Origin: Zygnema cylindricum
Taxonomy: Eukaryota > Streptophyta > Zygnematophyceae > Zygnematales > Zygnemataceae
DNA: 64,000 nt
Assembly: GCA_037447655.1 (NCBI GenBank)
Contig: JBBHKE010003059.1
Location: forward strand, 434,001 to 498,000
Reading direction: 5' to 3'
Position numbers and translations under genes: made by a program. The notes under the pieces were generated by a model. That model was not told the DNA's origin and did no database searches. It worked only from the letters and a program-made list of their open reading frames with translations. Positions within the stretch are counted from its first letter, which is position 1. Every line of letters begins with the position of its first letter. Below are positions 34,278 to 46,306 of this stretch, piece by piece.

Positions 34278-35276
34278 TGCAATTCTGTGTCCTCCAGTGG
34301 ACTACATAATTCAGGAAGCCTCTAGATAGTTATTAACTAACCCACTTTCAATGGCAACCCTTGCTACCCAAGCACACAAGTAGACAATCTTACTGCACCC
34401 CTGTACAGCTTTGACTCCCCTGAGTCCGTAGGAAAAAGAATCTATGAAAACGCCCAACCAGGCGATAAGTTATGAGGCAGTAAATATGCCAATTTGTACA
34501 AACTCTCAAAGGGAGAGGTGACAACCTACCAAAAATTTCTAAGTGCTGATTCCCTCTAATAACTTCTATCTACTAAAGTAGGGACCAATCAGATTACTGT
34601 ACCGTACCAAAAAGTACTACTACCGGTGTACCTTTTGTACGGCCTATGTACGACAAGGCTATTAAGTGGACGCGTGTCCGCTTTTCACTCGTCCATACGT
34701 TCCTTAAAATTCCCACGACCGAATGTCATCCTTCCACGTGGCTCCATGTCATGCCACGTCACAAAACGCCAAAGTGACCTTTCCGAGATTTCGGTGAGGA
34801 CGTATGCCGTTGGATAAGAACCGATTTTAAATATCGTCTGTCGAAACAAATGTCAGATTCATTTGTTTCGTGCTGGATCTAGTTCACACCGAATCTTACC
34901 CTGTTCTATGATGTTACATTTATATTTCCGTTAATCGGTTTAGGGGACGTAACATACTTTAAATATAAATCACACCCTATGTATTTTAGCGAACATCTAC
35001 GACAGACTGGTTAGAGCGGACAGCTACGCCACGCTCTATCGGTTGGGGGTTCGAGTCCTCCTCGACTCAACCTTTTTGTAGAGAGTGACTTAAGGTTACT
35101 CTCTAACCCTGTCTATGGAGCTGAGGCAGCCATGGCTCCATCACTCTCTCTCTCCTTTAGTGACCACAACAAGTATGGGGGTAAGAGAGAAGAGATGAAG
35201 ACAAGCTGCCTGCATGTTTCTTTTTCCGCTAATAAATTAAGACCTAGAAAATACCCAAAAACTATTTATTTCAACA
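34278..35276 (-). repeat. 5' LTR of minus-strand copia
   Basis: 999 bp, TGCAATTCTG...TTTCAACA on the + strand; tRNA-like A box 35005-35017 and B box 35048-35058. Confidence 0.92.
34996..35077 (+). other. tRNA-like sequence in 5' LTR
   Basis: Same A-like/B-box arrangement as in the other two LTR copies, antisense to the retroelement and followed by a T-run. Confidence 0.6.
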
Positions 35277-35281
35277 TGGAA

Positions 35282-35713
35282 AACATTTCAGGTGGCACTA
35301 TATCATTAGACCCTATTGAGGCATGCCATTATTGCAGATCATTCCCATAGATTATAAAGGCAATACATGGTAGATTGAAAGTTACCCACATTTACCATTT
35401 TGTACTAAAGCAAGCAGGATCATAGAAAAGGAAGTAAATCAGCTTAATAGGAATTAAATTGTCTCAAAATTGTAATTTACTATTCAGTTTCACATAAGCT
35501 TTCACCTTGTGGGCCCTTGACAATGAAGTGGCTACAAAGCTGATTTGAGACCACCCTTTTACTCTCCGCCTTGCTTTTTTTTTCTGTCCCTTCCTATCTC
35601 TTTTTTACATAGTTGCCAATATATCATTTGTGGCTTACTCTGTTTGGTCTAGATAACTATCTGTGCCCTGTTCACCGGCTCATGGCTGCGTGAATCTCTT
35701 CTCGATCGCTCGA
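35282..35713 (+). other. Upstream part of copia-2 (LTR region, left boundary unknown)
   Basis: The LTR must end at 35733 (see primer-binding site), so this stretch should contain at least part of the 5' LTR, but no second copy is present in the window to define it. No gene seen. Confidence 0.4.
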
Positions 35714-38700
35714 ATGGCGGACCCAGGTTTTCAGGTTATGGGACCACATGGCCATCTAGATAAGTTCGAAGGACAAAACTACCAACTATGGCGGTGTCGA
35801 GCCTGAGGAAGCCTTAGAGGAGAGAAACTGTTTAGGGATCGTGCTCGGCAGCAACAAGAGGCCTACACCTGCAGATCCAAATTCCGTGAAAGAGGATGAG
35901 AAAAAGAAAATGGATGAGTGGGAAATCAAAGAAGTTAGAGCGAGGAATCTTCTGAATTGAGGCCTTGCTGATAATCAACTAAGAAATGTCCTCAGATTCA
36001 AGACTTCGGCAGAGATGTGGGCTTCCCTCGAAACGACGCACAAGTTGTCTGGCATGACTGCACGCATCAAGCTAGGCAAGACTCTCATGACAACATTGCA
36101 CCAAGAAGGGACGTCCATGGAGGCTTACACCTCGATGTACTCCAACTTGCTAGCCGAGGCAGATGCTATCGGATTCACACTACCGTTGGATACGAAAATC
36201 ACAATGCTTTTACTTTCTTTGCCGATGGAATACAAGCCGATTCTCACCTGGCTCAATCAGAAAGCCGTCACAACTTGGGATTGGAATGAAACCGTCGAGT
36301 TACTGTTGAAGGATGAATTTAACACCATTGTCATGTCTCACCGTGAGGGAAAGCTCGAGGGAATAGCATTGGCATCCGCAAGTGACAAAAAGATACGTGA
36401 GAAACATGGATGGGAAGGCAAAAATAAGCGTGACAAGAAATGCTTCTATTGCGGGAAGCTCGGTCACTTCATTGCAGAGTGCAGGAAATACGCTTCAGAG
36501 AAGGAGCATGGTAAGGTAGACGAGACCAAATTGAAGAGGGGGAAAGGAAAGGGGAAGGAGAACGGAGGAGGCTCACATGCGATGATGGCGTCCTCAAACG
36601 AAACAAACTCCCTCGATTGGCTAATAGACACGGGTGCCTCAGAGCACATGTGCTTCAAGAGAGAATGGTTCACAACCTTTTTTCTAATCACACCTACCTG
36701 AATCTTCATGGGCGACAACCATTCCACCTACGCCACAAGGAGACGAGACATTGATATAGAAGTATTAGTCAACAGAAAACTGGCTTCAAAAACTATCAAG
36801 CAAGTCCTCTTTGTCCCCGAGTTTAAAAGGAACCTCTATTCACTCATCCAAGGGGAAGACACGGGAGTCCTACCAGTATGGGAAAAAGGAGGTAAAATTA
36901 AGCTGACAAAAGATGGTGTTAAAATGGCAAAAGGGGAGAGGATGGCAGATCGCACTTATTGACTAAAGTGTTCCCCAAAACCGAGACTAATGGCATTCGT
37001 CGCAAGCATATGTCACTCAACGTGTAAGATTGGAAACCAACAATCTGCACAAAGACGCACCACTGTCAACACACAAGGTGCCGCATCGGCGGTCATGGCA
37101 AACGCCACAACCAGCATGCCGTCAGAAGAACGAATATTGTGGCATCATAGACTCGGGCATCTCCACACCAATGGAATTCGACGGATGGTGAAAGACAAAT
37201 TAGTCGATGGACTAAACATCACAAACGTGAAAGATACACACAAACCATGCCATAGATGCGAGATGGGAAAATCCCACAAACTGTCGCTTCCCCAATCTGG
37301 AAGGAAGCGAGCCACGAGACCCCTTCAATTATTCCACACAGACGTGTTCAGCCCAACGAGGGTGGCCTCTTGCAGCCGTAAGAGATACGTGGTGTCGTTC
37401 ATAGACGACTTCACACGAATGACACACGTATAACTATTGCGCCAGAAGAGTGAAGTCTTTGCACATCAAACTGTTCAAAGCAGCTGCCAAGAAAAAGCAA
37501 AAGGAACCCATCACAAGCATCAAAGTGACAACATGGGAAATACCTCTCGTCGGAGTTCAAGGCATTTCTTGCAGCCGAGGGGATCCAGCACCAATTAACA
37601 GCACCACACAAACCGGAACAGAACGGGGAAGCAAAGAGGATGAATCGAACCCTCATTGAGATGACACGGAGCATGATGGCCATGAATCAAACAAGCTTAC
37701 GGTTTTGGGGGGAAGCCCTCAACACTGCGTATACGTGCAAAACCGTTGCCCAACAAAGGCGTTAGATCATGCGATGCCATACGAGAAGTGGAACGGACAC
37801 AAACCCGACATCTCACACTTGAAAGTTTTTGGAAGCAAGGCATACGTTTATGACAACAACGACTAAGAGGGCAAACTAGCAATAAGGGCTAAAGAGGGGA
37901 CATTCCTTGGGTACACAAAAGACTGAAGGCATATCGTGTTTTTAACCATTCCACAAACACAATAATAACAAGTGTGAATGTTAAGTTCGATGAGCAGACA
38001 CACAGCGGGAGCAATGGGAGCCAAAACCGATGGAAGACTACTCACCAACGTTCAATGAGTGGGTAATCCTTGACGAACTAACGCCAAGCAAGACCACGCA
38101 GCATGCACCTCCCAAAACAGACTTAGAAACATGGATGAACAGTCCCCAGCTGCATCAACTCCTGGTGCAACCAATAAGGCAGCAGTAGGGGTGAGCACCT
38201 CAGATACGCTTGAGAAAGAAGCCAAAAAAGGGAAGTCAGTTATAACCGAGACATTACCTGACCAGACCAAAACCCAAGTTGTTGAATCTAGCTATAAACT
38301 AGCCAATTCCCCACTCACCAAAAAGGGTAAGAAAGAAAGAAAGGGAACACCCACGCTTACGCCATAGGTGAGAGAGGATCGAAACAAGCGACCACCGAAC
38401 AAGTTCGGAGAGTGGCTAGAACCCAGCAAGCGAATGCCAACAAAGTTTGTTGGAATGGCACGAGTCGAGGAACCAACCGACTACAAGAGTGCATTGTCCC
38501 GCGATGACAGTGACAAATGGAAAGTTGCAATTAACGAAGAGATGACATCAATCCTTCAAAACTAGACATGAACCCTTGAAGACTTACCGCAGGGAAGAAA
38601 GGCCTTATGAAGCAAATGGACTTTCAAGATCAAAAGGAATACAGACGGAACAATCAAACGTTACAAAGCAAGATTGGTGGCAAAAGTTTCACACAAGTGG

Positions 38701-39485
38701 AGGGGATTGACTACCAAGACCCCTTTGTACATGTCATAAAATTCACATCGATAAGGACGTTCCTTGCCATTCTTGCAACCCTTGACATCGAGATCCAGCA
38801 CATGGGTGTTAAGAAGGCTTTCCTCCACGGCAAAGTCAAAGAAGAGCTCTATATGCATCAGCCAAAGGGATTTATCGATCGAGCACACCCTGAAAAGGTG
38901 TGAAAACTTTCAAAGGCACTTTATGGGCTCAAGCAATCCTCACGACTATGGAACATCAAGTTGGATGAACACCTGCAAAACCAAGGATTCACCAAGTTAG
39001 AATCGGATCATTCAGTATATTTCAACAAGGAGTTGAGATTCATTACAGGTGTCTACGTTGATGATACATTCAACACTCGAAAAACAAGAGAGACACTGGC
39101 AAAGGTTAAAGCAATGTTTTCAATGAAGTTCAAAATGAAAGATTTGGGAGACCTCAAATACATCCTCGGGATGGAGGTAATCCGCGACACACCCAACAAG
39201 ACAATTCATTTAACTCAAAGAAAATACATTGGTGAGCTTCTTACAAGGTTCAGAATGGAGGACGCAAAAGGAAGCTCAACGTCGTTGGAACTTGGGGAGA
39301 AGTTCGTTAAGGAGCTTGAGGCTCCAATCGAGGCGATTCATTCGCCATACAGAGAGGAGATTGGGGGGGCTCATCTATGCGATGAACTACACACGCCTCG
39401 ACATTGCAGCAGCAATAGGAGTACTCAGCCGATTCCAACAAAAACCGGGGAAACAGCATTGGAATGCAGTTAAACGCGTACTTAA
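35714..39485 (+). pseudogene. Copia-2 gag-pol, 5' part (broken)
   Basis: Gag starts in the LTR at ATG 35714 (MADPGFQVMGPHGHLDKFEG). Then: zinc knuckle CFYCGKLGHFIAEC (about 36440); protease WLIDTGASEHMC (about 36618); pre-integrase ILWHHRLGHLH with CHRCEMGKSH (about 37136-37270); integrase FHTDV and SFIDDFTRMTH (about 37340-37420), the rest frameshifted; RT about 38500-39350 with YVDD. The RT motif that should read MDVKTAFLHG is MGVKKAFLHG, losing a catalytic Asp. At 39485, inside RNase H, it is cut by copia-3 and continues at 45685. Same family as copia-3. Confidence 0.9.
35734..35751 (+). other. Primer-binding site of copia-2
   Basis: GGTTATGGGACCACATGG directly after ...GGTTTTCA, the LTR end. 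Complementary to the initiator tRNA-Met anticodon arm with mismatches. It is translated as part of gag (VMGPHG). Confidence 0.75.
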
Positions 39486-40041
39486 TGTTGTTTTTCGTGC
39501 GACTCTGGGCAATAATTCTGATTTAGTACTATACGGATTTCGGCTTCACGCGAAATCAAATCGTACCTACAATGATCCGCGATATTTTAGGGAACACTAT
39601 TTTGGGTGGGTTTGTGTATCAGCGCTTCTACATGTGCATTATTGTAGGCGTATTATTGTAGGCTGTTAGGATAGACACGTGGCATTCATTCATTGGATTG
39701 TCACTTAGATTCTTTGCTTGCTCTTAGGCTTAAGTAGTTCGTTTTTGCAAACTTAGAATTATCATTCACAGAGGCGAGGAAAAAGACAAGGCTTTATTGA
39801 TAGGGACAAATTGTCCAGATTTACATTTTGGTTCTACTCCTATTTCTATAATGGATTTTTTAAAAGCCTTTCCCACCCTGCCTTGCATATGAATGCCTAT
39901 TCCTCTCTCTCTCTCCTATCTTGATTAATTCACTACACTTCGTGAGAAATCTGAGTTTGGACTTGAGTTTCCTATGCTGGATCGTACCACCGTGGTCCCA
40001 AGTTCCTCTCGGTTACCCGAAATGGCCGATTCCGGTTTTCA
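39486..40041 (+). repeat. 5' LTR of copia-3
   Basis: 556 bp. Contains in-frame ATGs at 39974 and 40022, so gag translation starts in the LTR. Only one set of ATTATTGTAGG repeats, making it 166 bp shorter than the 3' LTR. Confidence 0.9.
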
Positions 40042-43000
40042 AGTTACGGGCCCCCATTCCAATCTCGATAAGTTCGAATGCACGAATTACCAACTCTGGA
40101 GATGTCGGGCTGAAGCAGCCCTTCAAGAGAGAGGCTGTTTGGGTATCGTTACCCGAACGGAGCTGCGTCATGTTCCTGCAAACGCAAACGACATCAAAGC
40201 TAATGAGAAGAAATTAATGGCAGAATGGGATATGAAGGAGATCAAAGCAAATAACACTTTGATCAGAGGTCTAGCCGATAACCAGCTTTGCAACGTTACT
40301 TGGTGCAAATCTTCTGCGGAAATTTGGGAGTCACTCGCGACAACTCACAAGCTCTCAAGAATGACCGCACGAATCAAGCTGGGCAAATCACTCATGACCA
40401 CTATCTACCAAGACGGCACATCAATGGAGGCCTACACCTCGCATTACGCTAACCTCTTGGCCGAAGCCGACGCAATCATTTTCATTCTTCCCATGGACAC
40501 CAAGATCACACTCCTCATGCTATTCCTGCCCATTGAGTACAAACCCATACTCACGTGGCTTGATTGATCAGACCCAACAACTTGGAAATGGAATGAGGTT
40601 GTCGAAGCTCTCTTGAAAGACGAGTTTAACACTCAAATCATGTCCAATCGTGAGCTCAATGGAGAGAGCTCCGCGTCCGCATCTGAAAAGGGGAGATTTT
40701 CCAACAAGGAGAAAGACAAACGAGAGAGTCAAAATCGAGACAAGAAAGACAATAAGTGTTTCTACTGCGACAAGTCTGGACACTTCATCTCTGTTTGCCG
40801 AAAATACACCTACGATAAGCAGCACGACAAGGTTGACGAATCAAAGCTAAAGAAAGGGAAAGGAAAAGGGAAGGACATCGTTCAGTCGCAAGCCATGATG
40901 GCGTCCACCCTCTCCACCAATAACAACGATTGGATGGTGGACACAGGGGCATCTGAACACATGTGTTACCGCTGAGAGTGGTTCTCCAACTTCAAAGAGA
41001 CCACTCCCTCCAGCATAGACATGGGGGACAATCACACATCACTCTGCACAGGAAAAGGAGACATTGATATTGAGGCATTAGTAGATGGCAGGTTTGTTTC
41101 CCGCACAATAAAAAATGTGCTCAATGTTCCCAACTTCAAACGCAATCTCTTCTCTATTCCCCAAGTTGAAGACAACGGAATCTTCCCGATCTGGCAGAAA
41201 GAAAGAAAGATAAAGTTGGTGAGAAATGGACTTATCATCGCGGAAGGGGAGAGAATGGCGGATCGTACATATAGGCTGAAGTGCAGCCCGAAGCCTCGAT
41301 CCCTAACCCTTGAGCCCGAGCTGTTTTCCCATCACAGAGAGAGAACATTAGAGAGAAAGAGGAGATCAAGGAAGATGATGTTAGAAAAGAAACTACAATC
41401 AACAAAGAGAAGACTAACAAGCCTACACAGCCAACATATAACCAACTCCTCTAGCACAGGCGACTTCGCCATCTCCACACCGACGCAATGAAGAAACTAA
41501 TCACGAGCAACATGGCAAACAGAATAAGTCTTACCTTTGTCACAGATTCCAAAGAACCTTGCCACGGTTGCGAGAAGGGGAAATCTCATCATCTTACATT
41601 TCCCAAATCTGGAGGAACGAGGGCAACTCGCCCGCTCCAGCTAATTCATTCCGACGTATGGGGCCCAACAAGGGTGCCATCATGCATTGGGAGAAGATAC
41701 CTGGTCACCTTCATTGATGAATTCTCTCGGATGACTCACACATACCTGCTCCGACAGAAAAGCGAGGTATTTGAGAAGTTCAAAGAATTCAAAGCAATGG
41801 CTGAGAAAATGCATGATACAAAAATCAAGTGCTTAAGAAGTGATAACGGAGGAGAATATTTGTCTGCCGAGTTCAAGAAATACCTCACCTCAGAAGGGAT
41901 CAAACACCAACTGACAGCAGCGGGAACTCCACAACAGAATGGTGTAGCGGAGCTTATGAACCGAACGTTGTTGAAAATGTCACGAAGCATGATGGCAACG
42001 CACACAGTCAGCTCCGACTTTTAGGGAGAAGCAGTCTGCACAGCAACATTCCTCAGAAATCAATGCCCAACGAGGGCGTTAGACAATTCAACCCCGTTCG
42101 AAAAGTGGCACGGCAGACGTCCTAATATATCACACCTTAAAGTCTTTGGTAGCAAAGCCTACGCCTTCAACCACAACAATCAAGGAGGGAAGCTAGCACC
42201 TAAAGTAATTGAGGGGATTTTCGTCGGATATGACGAACAATGCAAAGCCTATCGCATTGCAAACAAGAAGACAAAAACAATCACAATTACTATAAACGTT
42301 AAATTCGGAGAACTCGCGCAGATTGAAGACAATGGGAGCGACACGAAAGGAATTGACAACTCACCCTCAATGTGGTCCCTAAGTGACGAAGAATTCGAGC
42401 GTGATAACAAGTCATCAGAGGATGCCAAATCAGAAACCGAGGGAGAAGAAATACCCTTCCACACAAAACCCCTAAGGTGCCTGCAATTGTAGAACAACTA
42501 GCAGGTAAAAAAGACCTTGCGGGACAAGCAGAGGACACCACTTTGACTCAAGGAATTGAAACCGAGGCAGACACAGCTGCAAAATATTTCGAGCGTGCTA
42601 AGCAGAGAAAGAAAGGAAAGGAGACTAACCCCTCACCTATTACCAACGATCGAAGTTGCAGGTCGAGACACCCTCCTCAAAGACTTGGTGAGTGGCTAGA
42701 TACGTGAAAGGCCCCAAGGAGGAAATTTGCAGCGATGGCCTATGCTGAGGAACCCACAAGCCTCAAGGAAGCCCTTTCTGGAGAACACAGCGACAAATGG
42801 AAAGCGGCCACGAACGAAGAGATGACTTCCATCATGAAAAACAACACATGGACTCTCGAGGATCTGCCACAAGGAAGAAAAGCAATAGGCACTAAGTGGA
42901 CATTCAAGATCAAACGAAATGCAGATGGCACAATTGAGCGTTATAATGCGATACTTGTTGTAAAGGGGTATACGTAGAAGGAAGGAATTGATTGATTACC

Positions 43001-44441
43001 AAGAAATCTTCGCTCCAGTTGTCAAATTCACATCCGCTCGAGCCCTCCTTGCATTTGCAGCCACCCTTGGGATGGAGGTTGAGCAGATGGACGTTAAAAC
43101 TGCCTTTCTTCATGGCGAAATCGAAGAGGAACTGTATATGCAGCAACCAGAGGGTTATGAAAATCCCATGGACCCAAACAAGGTTGGAAAGCTATCTAAA
43201 GCTCTTTATGGACTTAAACAATCCCCGAGGTCTTCGAATTTGAAAATTGATCAGTTGCTACAAAGCAAGGGATTCATTAGAATTCAGTCTGACCATTCAG
43301 TTTATTTTCACGAGGAACTGAATATCATCATCGCTATCTACGTCGACGATTTAATGATAATTGGGGAAACAAAAGACGATGTATCAAAAATCAAAAAGAT
43401 GCTATCCAATTCATTCGAAATGAAAGATCTGGGTGAGATAAAGTACGTCCTTGGATTCGAGGTGATTAGAAACAAAGAAGAGAGAACTATTCAGCTGTCA
43501 CAAAAGAAGTATATCGGAGAGTTACTCACTAGATTTCGACTGCAAGACGCAAATGCAGTTTCAACTCCACTTGAGCCGAAAGAGAAGTTTATTAAGGAGC
43601 TCTTAGAGTACCAAGATGATTCCATAGATGCACCATATCAAGAGGGAGTGAGAGCACTCATCTACGCCATAAATTGCACCCGTCCGGATATCGCCACATC
43701 CGTTGGAATACTGAGCAGGTTCCTGCACCGACCAGGGAAACAACATTGGTTAGAAGTGAAGAGAGTCCTCAAATATTTAAAGGGAACAATAAACTACACT
43801 CTCACACTTGGCGGAAAGCACAACAACATTGAAATTCACGCATTTACTGACGCTGACTGGGGAGGGGACTTAAAAAGAAGGAAATCAACCACCATATTCC
43901 TTTGCAATATCGGTGATGGAAGCGTGAGCTGGAGTTCGAAGCTCTAAAAGACAGTCGCCCTTTCCACAATGGAGGCAGATTACATGGCGGCAGCCGCCAC
44001 AGTAAAGGAGGTTCTATAGCAAAGGGAATTCCTTAACGAACTCGGATTCACGCAATCGAGGAAAACCCTAATCTATACAAACAGTCAGAGTTCCCTCGCT
44101 CTCATAAAAAACCCTATCAATCACCCTAAGACGAAACATATCTCCATGAGATACCACTTTATCGAGATAACACTACAACCAAAGAGGTGGCCTTCTATTA
44201 CATGCCGGACAAGGAGAACACCGCGGACATGCTTACTAAAGCAGTAGTCACTAACAAGTTGCTCTTATGTGCAAGAAAAGAAGGTCTAAAAGAAGGAAAG
44301 TTTCCTGAGGAGGATAAATTTTCTAAGTCTAAAGAGAAGAAAGAGGAAAATTCTAAGTCTAAGGAGAAGAAGGGAGAAAATCTGATGACTAAGGAGAACA
44401 AAAAGCGAAAGATGGAAATGAACGAAAATGAGAGCGCCTAA
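40022..44441 (+). pseudogene. Copia-3 gag-pol (several stops)
   Basis: Frame starts at 39974 or 40022 (MADSGFQVTGPHSNLDKFEC), before and through the primer-binding site at 40042. Gag to 40567 (TGA); zinc knuckle CFYCDKSGHFISVC (about 40758); protease WMVDTGASEHMC (about 40931); integrase IHSDV, RSDNGGEY, PQQNGVAEL (about 41650-41950) with the D-D-E residues kept; RT and RNase H 42735-43947 with MDVKTAFLHG, YVDDLMIIG and FTDADWGGD. A 4-bp duplication (GATTGATT, about 42985) shifts the RT frame. The C-terminus (44187-44441) carries an unusual Lys/Glu-rich tail (SKSKEKK repeats). Less decayed than copia-2. Confidence 0.92.
40042..40060 (+). other. Primer-binding site of copia-3 (mutated)
   Basis: AGTTACGGGCCCCCATTCC right after the LTR; matches GGTTATGGGCCCACC with a few changes. 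Codes VTGPHS in gag. Confidence 0.65.
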
Positions 44442-44957
44442 ATAGTTTTGAGCGCTTCATTTCCAAACCTGGACCTTCGGAGGACCACCGAAATATTCTC
44501 GCGACGATATTGGAGCGTAGTCTCCGAACCTTATTAATTGGATATCCGGATTTCGACAGCGCACTAATTGGAGCATTATTTCCGGACGTAATCATGCGCG
44601 TGTCGTCCACGGCGTACGTCGGCGGCGGCACACTCAATGTGATTCGATTTTTCTTGACGAATCAATTTTGTGCAGGTGGACTTTTTTATTTTGATCCTGC
44701 ATGCTATCGTGGCACTTACTGATCGCCACATGTGTTTTTCAAACGGTCCTGTACGGACCAAATTTGTGGGATGACGACAAAACTCACCTTTATGGAAGTG
44801 ACGTCGAAGTTCAAAATTTCAGGACAAGTACGGCGACGAATCTATCACGAGCCGTGGGAATCTTTTTTGTTCGCTACGCAACATTTCGAGGAAGCGTCGC
44901 GGTCAACTACGGTCTTGGTCAAAGCTACGGAAATATCGCCACAGAATCGAGTGGGAG

Positions 44958-45679
44958 TGTTGTTTTTCTTGCGACTCTGGGCAATAATTGCGATTCAGTA
45001 CTATACAGATTTCGGCTTCACGCAAAATCTTATCGTACCTACTTTGATCCGCGATATTTTAAGGAACACTATTTTGGGTGGGTTTGTGTGTCAGCGCCTC
45101 TGCAGGTGCATTATTGTAGACGAATTATTGTAGGCTGTCAGCGCCTCTGGTGCATTATTGTTGGTGAATTATTGTAGGATGTCATTGTAGGTGAATTATT
45201 TTATTGTAGGCGAATTATTGTAGGCTGTCAGCGCCTCTGCAGGTGCATTATTGTTGGTGAATTATTGTAGGCTGTCATTGTAGGTGAAATATTGTAGGCT
45301 GTCAGGTGAGACACGTGGCATTCATTCATTGGATTGTCACTTAGATTCTTTGCTTGCTCTTAGGCTTAAGTAATTCGTTTTTGCAAACTTAGAATTATCA
45401 TTCACAGAGGCGAGGAAAAAGACAAGGCTTTATTAATAGGGACAAATTGTCCAGATTTACATTTTCGTTCTACTGCTATTTCTATAATGGATTTTTTAAA
45501 AGCCTTTCCCACCCTGTCTTGCATGTGAATGCCTATTCCTCTCTCTCTCTCTCCTATCTTGATTAATTCTCTACACTTCGTGACAAATCTGAGTCTGGAC
45601 TTGACTTTCCTATGCTGGATCGTACCAGCGTGGTCACAAGTTCCTCTCGGTTACCCGAAATGGCCGATTCCAGTTTTCA
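44958..45679 (+). repeat. 3' LTR of copia-3
   Basis: 722 bp, same ends as the 5' LTR. Visible divergence from it is concentrated in the first ~100 bp plus the repeat expansion at 45090-45310. Confidence 0.9.
45090..45310 (+). repeat. Minisatellite expansion in copia-3 3' LTR
   Basis: Units of GTGAATTATTGTAGGCTGTC and GTGCATTATTGT recur many times; the 5' LTR has only about two units. Confidence 0.9.
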
Positions 45680-45684
45680 CTTAA

Positions 45685-46306
45685 GTACCCCAAAGAGACC
45701 ATAAATTATGCATTGACACTTCGAGGAGATCGGAGCAGCATTCAGATCTATGCATTCAAAGACCCTGCTTGGGGAGGGGACATCGCATCAAGAAGGTCAA
45801 CAAAAATTTACCTTTGCACTCTCGGCGTTGGGAGCAGATGCTGGAGCACCAAACGTTAGAACACCGTCGCCCTTTCCACGGACGAGGCAGAGTACATGGC
45901 TGGGGCATCAATAGTCAAGGAGGTTTTATGGTTAAGAGAGCTTTTGCAGGAATTAGAGTTCACACAACAGGGCAAGACATGCATGTATAATGACAGTCAG
46001 AGTTGCATAGCCCTCATCAAGAACCTGATAAACCATCCAAGGTCCAAGCATATTGTCATTCGTTACCACTTCGTACGCGATAGTGTTGCAGCGGAAGCAG
46101 TGGTGTTTAAGTTCGTACCTGATAGGGATAACGGGGCTGACATGCCCACGAAGGTTGTGGGAAAAGACAAGCTGTGTCTCTGCTCAAAGAAAGTCGGATT
46201 AGTACGGTTGGAGGATGGGTTAGGAGAAATTGCAGGAAAAGGCCACCAGGAGGCGAACAATGAGATTGGCAAAAATGAGGTCGGTTGGGAATTTTCCGTC
46301 GCTTAA
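45685..46306 (+). pseudogene. Copia-2 RNase H, 3' part
   Basis: Continues RNase H from 39485: DPAWGGDIASRRSTKIYLCT, then a stop, then STDEAEYMAGA, YNDSQSCIALIKN and GADMPTKVV, ending at TAA 46304-46306. The usual C-D-N appears as Y-N-D (MYNDSQS). No copia-2 3' LTR is recognisable downstream. Confidence 0.88.

Larger units (their letters stand above)
28936..35276 (-). mobile_element. Complete minus-strand Ty1/copia element, target TGGAA
   Basis: LTRs 28936-29933 and 34278-35276 flank gag-pol on the minus strand, with perfect 5-bp TSD TGGAA (28931-28935 and 35277-35281). The primer-binding site adjoins the right-hand (5') LTR, and the polypurine tract (read on + as CTCCCCTTATT, 29934-29944) adjoins the left-hand (3') LTR. 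LTRs differ by a few per cent in the parts compared by eye. Structurally intact but coding-defective. Confidence 0.92.
39486..45679 (+). mobile_element. Copia-3, inserted in the RNase H of copia-2
   Basis: LTRs 39486-40041 and 44958-45679 (TGTTG...TTTTCA), target duplication CTTAA (39481-39485 and 45680-45684). Taking out the element and one CTTAA joins GTACTTAA to GTACCCC and restores copia-2 reading VLKYPKET, so the site is exact. Polypurine tract GTGGGAG precedes the 3' LTR. Confidence 0.94.
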
